The notes under the pieces were generated by a model that made no database searches, was not told the DNA's origin, and was given only the letters and a program-made list of their open reading frames with translations. A DNA stretch of 64,000 nucleotides. Origin: Pedobacter sp. SYP-B3415. GTDB lineage: Bacteria; Bacteroidota; Bacteroidia; Sphingobacteriales; Sphingobacteriaceae. The stretch lies in contig NZ_RXNQ01000001.1 in the NCBI RefSeq assembly GCF_004138205.1, forward strand, positions 1 to 64,000, written 5' to 3'. Positions 25,827 to 34,197 of this stretch are shown here, piece by piece. A program made the position numbers and the translations under genes. Every line of letters starts with the position of its first letter. Position 1 is the stretch's first letter.

Positions 25827-25856
25827 TGCCGGGAGTCCATAATCTGGACTCAGGCA
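25827..25856. promoter_or_regulatory. Palindrome with AGTCCA/TGGACT half-sites between eamA and the MFS gene
   Basis: TGCC-gg-GAGTCCA-taatc-TGGACTC-a-GGCA forms an interrupted palindrome that contains the EamA stop codon. It has no following T-run on the minus strand, so it is a weak terminator candidate. Its half-sites equal the core of the repeats at 26830-26861. It may be an operator for the MFS gene or a hairpin at the eamA 3' end. Confidence 0.45.
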
Positions 25857-26782
25857 TGTCTCCTGACATACTTATCAAGATTCAGCAACAGCACACTGAG
25901 AAGAATAACGGCCAGGCCGGTCATGTGCCAGAAAGTAACATGCTCACCGGCAAAAAACACACCAAGCAGCACAGCGATAACCGGGTTAACATAAGCATGC
26001 GTACTGACCTGGGTGGCGGGACGAACCTTAAGCAGCCAGACATATGCGCTGAACGCTGCAATCGAGCCAAATATGATCAGGTAGGCTATCGCCAGCCATG
26101 AACGAAGGGGTACACTGGCCGGATTAAAGGCATTGAACTCATCATGAAGTGCTGCCAGCAGAAAAAAGGCCAGACCGGCAACGATCATTTGCCAGGCTGT
26201 ATTGACAGAAACGGGAGAAGCGCTGGTTTTGCCTTTAGACCACAATGAACCGGCCGCCCAGGCCACCGGCGCAAAGATCAGCAGGATGATGCCCTGCAGG
26301 TATCCCTCCTTTGGCTGCGCAGCCTGTTGCCCGAGTTCCTGTCCGAAGAGCATCAGCACCCCGATAAAGCCGCTCAGCAGCCCGAGCAATGTCGCAACGT
26401 TGCGAAGATTCTTCTTCCAGTTTGCTTTGTCGAGCACAACAAACCACATCGGATTGACAGATACCATAATGGCGACCATTGCACTGGGCAATACCTGTTC
26501 CACCCAAATCACAATGCCGTTGGCAAGGAAAAGCATCAGCAGACCGCTAATGCCCGAATTGACAATGTCGCGCCGGTTCCAGACCGGCTGCTTCCTGACT
26601 GCGCACCAGCCAAGCAGCAGCAGACCGGCAATACTGTACCTGACAGCGCCCATCAGCATGGGCGGGAAACCGTCTACAGCTATCCGGATGAAAAAGTAGG
26701 TTGAGCCCCACACAACATAGACAATGGCAAAGGCAAGAATCACATACGCAGCAGAGGCTTTTGAACTGGAAATTTGTGTCAT
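25850..26782 (-). CDS. EamA/DMT-family transporter
   Basis: A 310-residue protein with ten hydrophobic helices arranged as two EamA repeats; the first begins VILAFAIVYVVWGSTYFFIRIAVDGFPP. The VWGSTYFFIRIAV signature is typical of the YedA/RhaT-like drug/metabolite exporters. A TAATTTTG promoter box lies 19 bp before the start. The gene diverges from a MocR-type regulator (26862), and the intergenic direct repeat suggests the regulator controls it. In other bacteria MocR/EamA neighbours often handle amines, amino acids or vitamin B6; the substrate here is inferred only. Confidence 0.88.
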   Translation of the reverse strand: MTQISSSKASAAYVILAFAIVYVVWGSTYFFIRIAVDGFPPMLMGAVRYSIAGLLLLGWCAVRKQPVWNRRDIVNSGISGLLMLFLANGIVIWVEQVLPSAMVAIMVSVNPMWFVVLDKANWKKNLRNVATLLGLLSGFIGVLMLFGQELGQQAAQPKEGYLQGIILLIFAPVAWAAGSLWSKGKTSASPVSVNTAWQMIVAGLAFFLLAALHDEFNAFNPASVPLRSWLAIAYLIIFGSIAAFSAYVWLLKVRPATQVSTHAYVNPVIAVLLGVFFAGEHVTFWHMTGLAVILLSVLLLNLDKYVRRHA

Positions 26783-26801
26783 GAAGTTTCGGATTGGCTG
26801 C

Positions 26802-26809
26802 CAAAATTA
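26802..26809 (-). promoter_or_regulatory. -7 promoter box (TAATTTTG) of eamA
   Basis: TAATTTTG on the minus strand lies 19 bp before the ATG at 26782. The first CTGGACTAT repeat (26830-26838) falls at the expected -33 position. Confidence 0.55.
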
Positions 26810-26829
26810 GCATGAATTGAGCTACCTTT

Positions 26830-26861
26830 ATAGTCCAGGATTTATAAATGCAATAGTCCAG
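26830..26861. promoter_or_regulatory. Direct repeat ATAGTCCAG x2, candidate MocR operator
   Basis: ATAGTCCAG occurs at 26830-26838 and 26853-26861, 23 bp start to start, in the divergent eamA/MocR intergenic region. The complement CTGGACTAT resembles the CTGGACY half-sites reported for MocR-family regulators such as TauR. The second copy abuts the regulator's ATG. Confidence 0.65.
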
Positions 26862-28391
26862 ATGCCCCTCATCCCCCACGCCATTTTAATCGATAAGTCG
26901 TTGAGTGTTCCGGTTTATCTTCAGATTTCAAACAACATCATTAACCAGATCAGGTCGGGTACCTTGCCCCCCGGCGCAACCTTGCCAGGCAGCAGGCAAC
27001 TGGCTGCCGCGCTCGGCGTTCACCGTAAAACGGTTATTGCCGCGTACGACGAACTTTATGCCCAAAGCTGGGTCGAAGTCATAGCAAGAAAAGGAATTTT
27101 TGTTGCCAGACAGCTGCCTGAATTGACGCCACAACCCATGATGCAGGGCGGCGCGAAACAAGACTATCCCCGGGAGAGTTATTTTCAACTGAATAAGAAT
27201 CTTTTTCCGGACGTCATGTCTGCTGTTACCCAGGCAGAACAACATCTTTATTTTAATGACGGTTTTCCCGATACAAGGCTTGCGCCGATCGACTTACTGA
27301 TCAGGGAATACCGGCGTTTCGGCAGCTATCGTTTTACACCGAAGTACCTGATGTATGGTCCGGTTCATGGCTCTGAGAATCTGCGCAATGAACTTGCAGG
27401 TTTTCTGGCAAAAACCCGCGCGCTAAACGTCAGCGCGGAAAATATTATCATAACCAAAGGTGCACAGATGGCTTTGTATCTGGTATCGCAGGTGCTTTTT
27501 AAACGGAATGACGTTATTATTGTTGCCGACCCGGGTTATAAAGGCGCGAATGAGGTATTTGAGCATGCGGGCGCGCTTGTCAGGTATGTCCCGGTAGACG
27601 ACCAGGGCATGGATTTGGATGCCGTTGAAGACATATGCAAAATCGAAAGCGTCCGGGCTGTTTATGTGATTCCCCACCATCATATGCCTACTACGGTTAG
27701 TCTCAGCCAGGACCGCCGCATCCGTTTGCTCGAACTGGCCAGAATACACCGCTTTGCCATTTTTGAAGATGATTACGACTTCGATTTTCAGTACACGGGG
27801 AATCCGATACTTCCCCTTGCCAGCGCCGATCGTCATGGCAGCGTGGTTTACATCGGTTCATTCTGTAAAACGATTGCGCCGGGAATACGGATCGGGTTTA
27901 TTGTAGCGCCAGCAAACCTGATCAGTCAGACAGCAACTTTGCGTAAGCTGATCGACAGACAGGGTGAACAATTGCTGGAAGAAGCCATTGCAAACCTGCT
28001 TAAAAACGGGGACATCAGCCGGCACCTGAAAAAAATGAATAAAATTTATCATGAACGGCGCGACCTGCTTGCCGCTCTCCTTAACAGCCACCTTAACGGA
28101 AAACTGCGTTTCAGGTTGCCTGACGGCGGATTTGCCATCTGGGCGGAGTACCTGAACGGTGTCAAACCTGCAAGGGTAGCTGAAATTGCTTTTGAGATGG
28201 GGCTTAACATAGGAAATGTGGCCGATTATTTCAGCAATAACCCCAGGCCACAACCATTTGTACGACTCGGTTTTGCATCTATGAACGAGTCAGAGCTTAA
28301 GGACGCGGTAAGCATCCTTGCACGTGCTTATGATAAAGCGCTGCAGGAAAAGACCAGCAATCTTACTCCGCAGCTTTCACCAGCATCCTGA
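26862..28391 (+). CDS. MocR-family (GntR HTH + aminotransferase-like) PLP-dependent regulator
   Basis: From the ATG at 26862 (MPLIPHAILIDKSLSVPVYLQ) the product has 509 residues. A GntR winged helix comes first (about 10-80, LPGSRQLAAALGVHRKTVIAAYDEL), then a class-I aminotransferase-like domain (about 110-480). That domain has ITKGAQMALYLVSQ, ADPGYKG, EDDYDFDFQY and the PLP-lysine segment YIGSFCKTIAPGIRIGF. Such proteins bind PLP and an amino ligand and activate or repress a divergent gene. The divergent EamA gene and the direct repeat in between fit this. The upstream TTG start is rejected because it lies before the operator. Confidence 0.92.
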   Translation: MPLIPHAILIDKSLSVPVYLQISNNIINQIRSGTLPPGATLPGSRQLAAALGVHRKTVIAAYDELYAQSWVEVIARKGIFVARQLPELTPQPMMQGGAKQDYPRESYFQLNKNLFPDVMSAVTQAEQHLYFNDGFPDTRLAPIDLLIREYRRFGSYRFTPKYLMYGPVHGSENLRNELAGFLAKTRALNVSAENIIITKGAQMALYLVSQVLFKRNDVIIVADPGYKGANEVFEHAGALVRYVPVDDQGMDLDAVEDICKIESVRAVYVIPHHHMPTTVSLSQDRRIRLLELARIHRFAIFEDDYDFDFQYTGNPILPLASADRHGSVVYIGSFCKTIAPGIRIGFIVAPANLISQTATLRKLIDRQGEQLLEEAIANLLKNGDISRHLKKMNKIYHERRDLLAALLNSHLNGKLRFRLPDGGFAIWAEYLNGVKPARVAEIAFEMGLNIGNVADYFSNNPRPQPFVRLGFASMNESELKDAVSILARAYDKALQEKTSNLTPQLSPAS

Positions 28392-29265
28392 TCGTGTAAA
28401 CGGCCTGTTTTGCGGTGACGAAAAGAATGTCTTTGTCTTTGCCGCCAAAACAGAGATTGGCTGTCCACTCTTCAGGCACTTTAATGTGTCGCAGCTCCCT
28501 GCCTTCAGAATTATAGATCGTAACACCATTGCCACTCAGGTACACATTACCCTGACTATCCAGCGTCATGCCGTCACAACCCTTCTCAGCAAACAAGGTG
28601 CGCCCGCTTAGTTTTCCGGGGCCGTCAATCGTGTACCGGTAGGTTTTTCCACCGCCAAGGTCAGTTACATACAGTGTTTTTCCATCAGGCGTGCCGACAA
28701 GGCCGTTTAGCTTGCGGAAAGCCGTGTCAACCAGCACTGCCGCAGCGGAACCCGGCGCAAGGAAATATAAGCCCTGGTGTAGTAACTCGGGTGCCTTCCG
28801 GCTCCAGTAGTCGCGTTGATAGTAAGGATCTGTGAACCATATGCCGCCGTTTTTGTCGACCCACACGTCATTGGGGCCGTTAAACAGACGGCCTTCGTAA
28901 TTTCCAAGCAGTACTTTTACCTTTCCGGCTGGCGTAACAGACCAGAGTTCATTTTTTTCATCGGCACAGGCGATCAGGCTTCCATCCGGATGAAAAAACA
29001 GGCCATTTGACCTGCCTGCGTTTTTCATAAATAAGGTCAGTTTGCCGTCAAGCCCGAATTTCCAGATCGTATTGTTCGGCTGGTCGGTGAAAAAAATCTC
29101 ACCTTTTTTATTCATTGCAGGCCCTTCAGTAAATGCGAACTGCCGGCTTACGAGCTGCAGTGTCGCATTTTCCTGTACAGGGTCAGAAACCTCCTGCGCC
29201 ATCGCAGGGCTGCCCGAGAAGACCGCCGCAAATGCTGCGGCTAAGAGATATAACTTTTTCATCAT
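28363..29265 (-). CDS. SMP-30/gluconolactonase family exported hydrolase
   Basis: A 300-residue protein with a signal peptide (MMKKLYLLAAAFAAVFSGSPAMA). It is a six-bladed propeller of the SMP-30/LRE type: FTEGPAMNKKGEIFFTDQPNNTIWKF supplies the metal-binding Glu, NGPNDVWVDKNGGIWFTDPYY the Asn/Asp ligands, and NGLVGTPDGKTLYVTDLGG the further conserved loop. Members hydrolyse lactones with a divalent metal; the exact lactone is unknown, and the export signal suggests a periplasmic substrate. Its 3' end overlaps the 3' end of the MocR gene by 29 bp on the opposite strand. It is downstream of the glutaminase gene (79 bp). Confidence 0.88.
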   Translation of the reverse strand: MMKKLYLLAAAFAAVFSGSPAMAQEVSDPVQENATLQLVSRQFAFTEGPAMNKKGEIFFTDQPNNTIWKFGLDGKLTLFMKNAGRSNGLFFHPDGSLIACADEKNELWSVTPAGKVKVLLGNYEGRLFNGPNDVWVDKNGGIWFTDPYYQRDYWSRKAPELLHQGLYFLAPGSAAAVLVDTAFRKLNGLVGTPDGKTLYVTDLGGGKTYRYTIDGPGKLSGRTLFAEKGCDGMTLDSQGNVYLSGNGVTIYNSEGRELRHIKVPEEWTANLCFGGKDKDILFVTAKQAVYTIRMLVKAAE

Positions 29266-29344
29266 TCTGTTAATGGAAACCGCAATGACCGGCTAATTGT
29301 TCATCGGCCAGCGTTAATCGATCTACTCTGGTCGGTGGGTCATC

Positions 29345-31786
29345 TTACTTCTCGCGCCACTTTTCTTCAAGCATCTTAATAAAATAGCCTCCAACAACGC
29401 TCCTCGCCTGGAAACCAACCTGTTTGCCGTCGGTGGTTTCATGCCAGTCGCTCAGCGGAACACGGCTGGGCGTTTCAAGCGCATATTTATAAACCGGTTT
29501 TATGAGCGACAAAAAATCCTGCCGGTTGGCGGCCAGGCCCGCCGTCCACACGATCCAATCAGATTTGGTATAGGTTTTCCGGCTATCGAGCGGAAGGCCA
29601 TAGGCATTTTGCCTGCCAAGGTAATACCGAATTTCTTTTTCGTACACCTCTTTCGGGAAAAGATTTAACCTGAGCAGTTTGTCCCACACAAGGTTATACT
29701 TCTGGCTCCAGGTTCCTTTCTTGTCAAAAGTCAGGGCGTAATGATCGCCATCATCAGCAAGGACCATCCATTTATTTGCATAGTCTTTCGCCATCGCGGT
29801 GTATTTGTTGGCCGTTTCCGTTTCGCCAAGCTGGCCTGCAAGCCATCCATAGGCGCCTAAAGCGACAATCGCTTTTACAGAAAGGTTGGCATTTCTGGCT
29901 AGGTGACCGGCAAAGTCATCTGTGCAAAGCTGATTTGCAGGGTCCAGCCCTTCCCTGCTCAGATAATCGGCCCAGATGCCGAGCGTTTTCCAGTGTTTGC
30001 GTGCATATTCCGCGTTTCCTTCTGCCCTGGCTACTGCAGCAGCAAGAATGATCATGTTGCCTGATTCTTCCACAGGCATGTCTTCGCCATAGGTCTGGCC
30101 ATTGGCCAGCGGATATGTTCCAAGATCGTGCGCAGCAAAGGGTTTTTTCCAGCGGCCGCTTTCACTGTAAGCAAAAATACCGTTCAACAAGCCTTTAGCA
30201 AGCTCGGGATTATAAAGAAGAAACATCGGTGCAGACGGATACGTTACATCTACAGTATAGATAGACCCGTTGCTGAAATTCTCTTTAGACATAAATAAAA
30301 GCTCACCCTCAGGGCTGTTTACAAGTTTGTGCGCTGCAATGGCCTGGCGATAGGCCAGTACACAAAGTCCGGCATATTCCCTTCCGCCCGCCGCAACAGC
30401 CTGCTTAAACAACTGGTCATCAAACGCCGCAGCACGGTCTTTGAGAACAGGATAATCGGAAGCCGCCTTTACAAGTTCGTCTTCGAACTTTTTATCGCCT
30501 TCGGTATTCCAGTATGCTTTCAAACGTTTTCCGAAATACTCGACGGCATCCAGATCATCATACCCCAGCATAAGCATGTTGCTTTTTGCAGCGGCACCAA
30601 CCCGGCCCAGGTCCCAGGCCGTATTCAAGGACAGGCTCCGGCCCTCGCCTACATCGCCCGCAGGGTTGGTAAAAGACAAACGTACATCAGCAGCACGGCT
30701 AATGGATTGAGTTGCGGTCGATCCTTTTGGGAGGGCCACGTAGACGTACCCCCAGTCGATCCGCAGGTCGTCACCTTTTTTGCGCAGAACCGGCTGTTCC
30801 AGCGTTCCGGCCTTCAGAAACGCAACGCCGTTTGTATGTCCGCGGCTTGCCTGTACGGGTTGAGATGGCTGGTTTACAGCCAGGTCTGATGAGGTACTGA
30901 TCATAACCTGTACCTGATGTGTCTTGCCATCGTTCGCCCGGACCTTATAACTCACATATGAAACAGGCCTTGAGACAAGGTACAGATCTTCAAGCAGGAG
31001 CGGCGACAGGAAATCAAGGTCCAGGTCTACACCACCGCAGCGAAACGTATAATTTGTTTTTGTCGCCGTCACTGTTACAGACTTTTGTACCGCCTCAGCT
31101 GCGGGTGCACCGCGGCCCGGCACTTCGGTTACCAGCCCCGCATCCAGCTTACGGCCGCCTGCCGTGTTGGCAACATGAATTGCAAGCGTGTTTGTGCCGG
31201 CCCTGGCCAGGCCTTCGGGTAACGGAATGTAGATGTATTTGTTATTTGTCCAGCCTTGTTTCCTGAAGATCTCTCTACCATTCAGGTAAACTTCAACGTT
31301 ATCATCATGGTCAAGTTTGACAAATAATTTCTTTGTTTTTGCCGCTTCGAGTTCGAAGGTCCTTTTAACCCAGAGATGAGCAGACCGCCATAGCGTTTTT
31401 GAAACACGGTCATCGCCAAAGGGCGCTTCGGCACTTTTCCAGCTGCTCGGTGTAGCAGCGCTTTTCCAGTCTGGTCCGGGAGTGTCTTCAGTATATTGAA
31501 ACACTGCCTTACCGTCTTCTGAAGAAGGAACAACCGAAACATACTGTGGCTGTTCGGCACCAAGAAACCTGTAAATTTTACCATCAACCCGTACAAAACC
31601 CAGTAATGATTGTGCTGACCCGGTCCAGTGTGTTGTTGATGAAGCATTGAGTTTATCCGTGGCCGACCAGATGCTAAAATAACTGTCGTGGGTAATCAGC
31701 GGATAAGCGGGTGCGCGGTGCTCCTGTGCAAAAAGTGTCGTGGCAAGCAGCAGCAGACTTAATGTCTGAAGGAATCTGAGGTTCAT
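29345..31786 (-). CDS. GtaA-type glutaminase (DUF4964/DUF5127/DUF4965/DUF1793), exported
   Basis: An 813-residue protein with a signal peptide (MNLRFLQTLSLLLLATTLFA). The N-terminal segment APAYPLITHDSYFSIWSATDKLN is the DUF4964 start. Residues about 95-225 form an inserted beta-sandwich (DHDDNVEVYLNGREIFRKQG) of the galactose-binding type. DUF5127 follows (about 240-440), then DUF4965 (about 440-615, GREYAGLCVLAYRQA and VDVTYPSAPMFLLYNPEL) and DUF1793 (about 615-800). This order is that of fungal glutaminase A and its Bacteroidetes relatives. Glutaminase activity of the bacterial proteins is inferred from the family name. It is upstream of the SMP-30 gene on the same strand. Confidence 0.85.
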   Translation of the reverse strand: MNLRFLQTLSLLLLATTLFAQEHRAPAYPLITHDSYFSIWSATDKLNASSTTHWTGSAQSLLGFVRVDGKIYRFLGAEQPQYVSVVPSSEDGKAVFQYTEDTPGPDWKSAATPSSWKSAEAPFGDDRVSKTLWRSAHLWVKRTFELEAAKTKKLFVKLDHDDNVEVYLNGREIFRKQGWTNNKYIYIPLPEGLARAGTNTLAIHVANTAGGRKLDAGLVTEVPGRGAPAAEAVQKSVTVTATKTNYTFRCGGVDLDLDFLSPLLLEDLYLVSRPVSYVSYKVRANDGKTHQVQVMISTSSDLAVNQPSQPVQASRGHTNGVAFLKAGTLEQPVLRKKGDDLRIDWGYVYVALPKGSTATQSISRAADVRLSFTNPAGDVGEGRSLSLNTAWDLGRVGAAAKSNMLMLGYDDLDAVEYFGKRLKAYWNTEGDKKFEDELVKAASDYPVLKDRAAAFDDQLFKQAVAAGGREYAGLCVLAYRQAIAAHKLVNSPEGELLFMSKENFSNGSIYTVDVTYPSAPMFLLYNPELAKGLLNGIFAYSESGRWKKPFAAHDLGTYPLANGQTYGEDMPVEESGNMIILAAAVARAEGNAEYARKHWKTLGIWADYLSREGLDPANQLCTDDFAGHLARNANLSVKAIVALGAYGWLAGQLGETETANKYTAMAKDYANKWMVLADDGDHYALTFDKKGTWSQKYNLVWDKLLRLNLFPKEVYEKEIRYYLGRQNAYGLPLDSRKTYTKSDWIVWTAGLAANRQDFLSLIKPVYKYALETPSRVPLSDWHETTDGKQVGFQARSVVGGYFIKMLEEKWREK

Positions 31787-31956
31787 AATATAGGTCTAAT
31801 TTGGTTGCTAAATTGTTTTACTTGACAAACATAAACACCTTCTGGACGAAACTCGCCAAGAGGAGATACTTACTGTCAGGCAGAACAAGTATATTAAAAT
31901 TCCCTGCATCAAACCACAATTCGTTTCATCGCAACCGAAATGTTGCTGTAGACCGC

Positions 31957-33177
31957 TCATTTCGGCTCGTAACGCAATACGTACTTCCGGTAATATCTGC
32001 CCAGTTCAAATGTTCGCTCAAGCACGATCAGCAGTACGGTTGGAAGCAGGGCAAGCTCAGGCAGACCGGCAATGTAAAGTACATAGCCTGAGACCAGGAT
32101 CAAACGGAAACATTCGAGGTAATAAATCCATTGGCGCTGTTCCAGCAGGGCGCCTATATTGATCAGTGTAAGCAAAATAAAGCACAAAACGCATGAGGCT
32201 GCGATCACATCTACATACGCATAGAATAAGGTAAGCGCGAGCAAGAGGACGACACTGATGACCAGCTGGAGATTAATATAACCCCTGAACTTGTATTTAT
32301 AAATCTGTGCGCCGCGGTTCTGCAGCCACCGTTCCTCAAGCAGCGGCCTGATGTTCTGGTCCATACCCGCCGGATTACCGAAAACTGCGTTCCACTTCGC
32401 TTTGACGGTTCGTGCGCGCCTGAATGCCTCGGCAATCTCAAGGTAATAATGAAAATGCTGCCATAAGAAACTATAACTTTTTAAAGGGTGTGTCAGGCCA
32501 TAACGGGGCGGCTCTTCCTCACGTTTGTATGTTCCGAACAACATATCCCAGCATACAAATACGTCGCCGAAATTTTTGTCAAGATATTTTTCATCGGAAG
32601 CATGGTGAATGCCGTGTATTGAAGGAGTAACAAGCACATATTCCAGCCATCTGACTCTCGGAATCATTTGTGTGTGCGTAAAAAAAGAGTAAGCGCCATG
32701 CACGACCAGAATAGTCATGACCATAACCGGTGCAAAACCAAGCAGGGGCAGCGCGCACCAGAACAATGTTCGTACCGCAGCCTGTAGGGTTGTAATACGG
32801 GCAGAAACAGTAAAGTTGAATTCATCACTCTGGTGATGAACAATGTGGGCCGCCCACAGGAAGTTGATTTCATGCCCCAGACGGTGGTACCAGTACCAGG
32901 CAAGATCTGTGGCCAGCAGCAGGAGTAACCATACCCACCAGGTTTTTGGAATGTCAAAAATGGCATAATTGGCATAAACCCATTCATAGAGCCTGTAGAA
33001 ACCGACAGAAACAAACAGGTTCAGCAGGCGTTCTGCAATACCTATGCTGATATTGGCTACACTCCCTTCGTAGTTAAAAAGGTGGGCTTTTTTTTGTCTC
33101 CTGGCGAGCATATATTCCAGGAACAGAAAGAAGAAGAAAGCAGGTGCAGCAAACGCAGCATAGTTCAGATTGTCCAT
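31957..33177 (-). CDS. Sterol desaturase/fatty acid hydroxylase superfamily membrane protein
   Basis: From the ATG at 33177 (MDNLNYAAFAAPAFFFFLFLEYML) the product has 406 residues. Several membrane helices surround the di-iron histidine clusters HRLGHE, HIVHHQ and HGIHHASD, which place it in the fatty acid hydroxylase superfamily. The C-terminal third has four more hydrophobic helices, as in alkylglycerol-monooxygenase-like proteins. It probably hydroxylates a lipid in the inner membrane using O2; the lipid is unknown. An in-frame upstream extension of 28 codons is AT-rich and unlikely to be translated. It is divergent from the ROK kinase gene. Confidence 0.87.
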   Translation of the reverse strand: MDNLNYAAFAAPAFFFFLFLEYMLARRQKKAHLFNYEGSVANISIGIAERLLNLFVSVGFYRLYEWVYANYAIFDIPKTWWVWLLLLLATDLAWYWYHRLGHEINFLWAAHIVHHQSDEFNFTVSARITTLQAAVRTLFWCALPLLGFAPVMVMTILVVHGAYSFFTHTQMIPRVRWLEYVLVTPSIHGIHHASDEKYLDKNFGDVFVCWDMLFGTYKREEEPPRYGLTHPLKSYSFLWQHFHYYLEIAEAFRRARTVKAKWNAVFGNPAGMDQNIRPLLEERWLQNRGAQIYKYKFRGYINLQLVISVVLLLALTLFYAYVDVIAASCVLCFILLTLINIGALLEQRQWIYYLECFRLILVSGYVLYIAGLPELALLPTVLLIVLERTFELGRYYRKYVLRYEPK

Positions 33178-33336
33178 CACGTTTTCAAAGGTTTTCCAAA
33201 CAAACAAAAAATATACTAAATCTATAGAATTAATATTAATATTTATGCGGTATTTGTGCAAATTGTTGAAAAAGCCTTAATGTTTACGCACTTAATAATG
33301 ATAAATTAGCCGTTATTATTTGTTTAACCATAGCCC

Positions 33337-34095
33337 ATGAATACGCAAAGCATCGCAGATCAAAATATTCTTACCATCGATATCGGCGGAACAAGTCTTA
33401 AAGCCACCATTCTTACCCCTGCGGGTGAGCCGGTTTCTGAGTATATCAAAACACCGACACCTAAAGAGGCTACGCCCGAAGATGTGATTAAGGGAATCAG
33501 GGAACTGACTGATCAGCTTGGTGATGCCTATGGCCGGATCTCTATGGGCTTTCCCGGTTATGTAAAAAAAGGGCGGGTACAGACTGCGCCGAATCTTGGT
33601 AAAGACAGCTGGAATGATTTTCCGTTGGCGCAGAAGATAGCAGATATTTATGGCAAACCGGTCAGACTGATCAATGATGCCGACCAGCAGGGTCTTGGTT
33701 TGGTGAGCGGGCTGGGGTTTGAGATCGTGTTTACACTGGGTACCGGTTTTGGCACCGCACTGGTCTACGACGGAGAGCTCCTGCCCCATCTGGAACTGTC
33801 GCATATGCCCGTAAGCAAAACGGAAGACTATGACGACTACGTCGGAAAAAAGACCATGCAGGAGATCGGAAAAGAACGCTGGAACAAACGTGTCAAACGC
33901 GTTATCGGCATCTACAAGACGGTGTTCAATTATGATACCCTGTATATCGGCGGTGGCAATGCCAAGCATCTTGACTTTGAGCTTGACAAAAACATCCGCA
34001 TTGTTTCAAACCGTGACGGCATCAAAGGGGGTGCGCGGCTGTGGTCGGCCAATGAAAAATACGATGTTTTCACTAACCATCCGGCAGAAAAATAA
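33337..34095 (+). CDS. ROK kinase resembling polyphosphate glucokinase
   Basis: The 252-residue protein shows the phosphate-1 motif LTIDIGGTSLKATI, the catalytic Asp in LINDADQQGLG, and the phosphate-2 loop FTLGTGFGTAL. The zinc-binding Cys cluster of ordinary ROK glucokinases is absent. GFPGYVKKGRVQTAPNLGKDSW and RWNKRVKRVIG closely resemble the pattern of actinobacterial polyphosphate glucokinases (YPGVV..GVVRTAANV..SW and WAKQVIRVL). Predicted reaction: glucose + polyP (or ATP) to glucose-6-phosphate. The product would feed Zwf, encoded two genes downstream, and ppk1/ppx lie just beyond, which supports but does not prove polyP use. Confidence 0.82.
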   Translation: MNTQSIADQNILTIDIGGTSLKATILTPAGEPVSEYIKTPTPKEATPEDVIKGIRELTDQLGDAYGRISMGFPGYVKKGRVQTAPNLGKDSWNDFPLAQKIADIYGKPVRLINDADQQGLGLVSGLGFEIVFTLGTGFGTALVYDGELLPHLELSHMPVSKTEDYDDYVGKKTMQEIGKERWNKRVKRVIGIYKTVFNYDTLYIGGGNAKHLDFELDKNIRIVSNRDGIKGGARLWSANEKYDVFTNHPAEK

Positions 34096-34164
34096 AAAGT
34101 CACCCTTAAGAAATATTGTTCCATTCTCGCCCGTCAATTGTTAGCATTATTGATCGGTAAACTC

Positions 34165-34172
34165 TATTTTTG
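34165..34172 (+). promoter_or_regulatory. -7 promoter box (TATTTTTG) of gnd-zwf-pgl
   Basis: TATTTTTG lies 25 bp before the gnd ATG. The 102-bp gap after the ROK gene and this box suggest that gnd-zwf-pgl has its own promoter. Confidence 0.5.
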
Positions 34173-34197
34173 GCGCGAAACAAATACCGCGTAGACA

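Noticed and set aside
30329-31266. Long plus-strand ORFs opposite the glutaminase gene
   Set aside because: They are shadows of a GC-rich coding gene with signal peptide and domain support on the minus strand.
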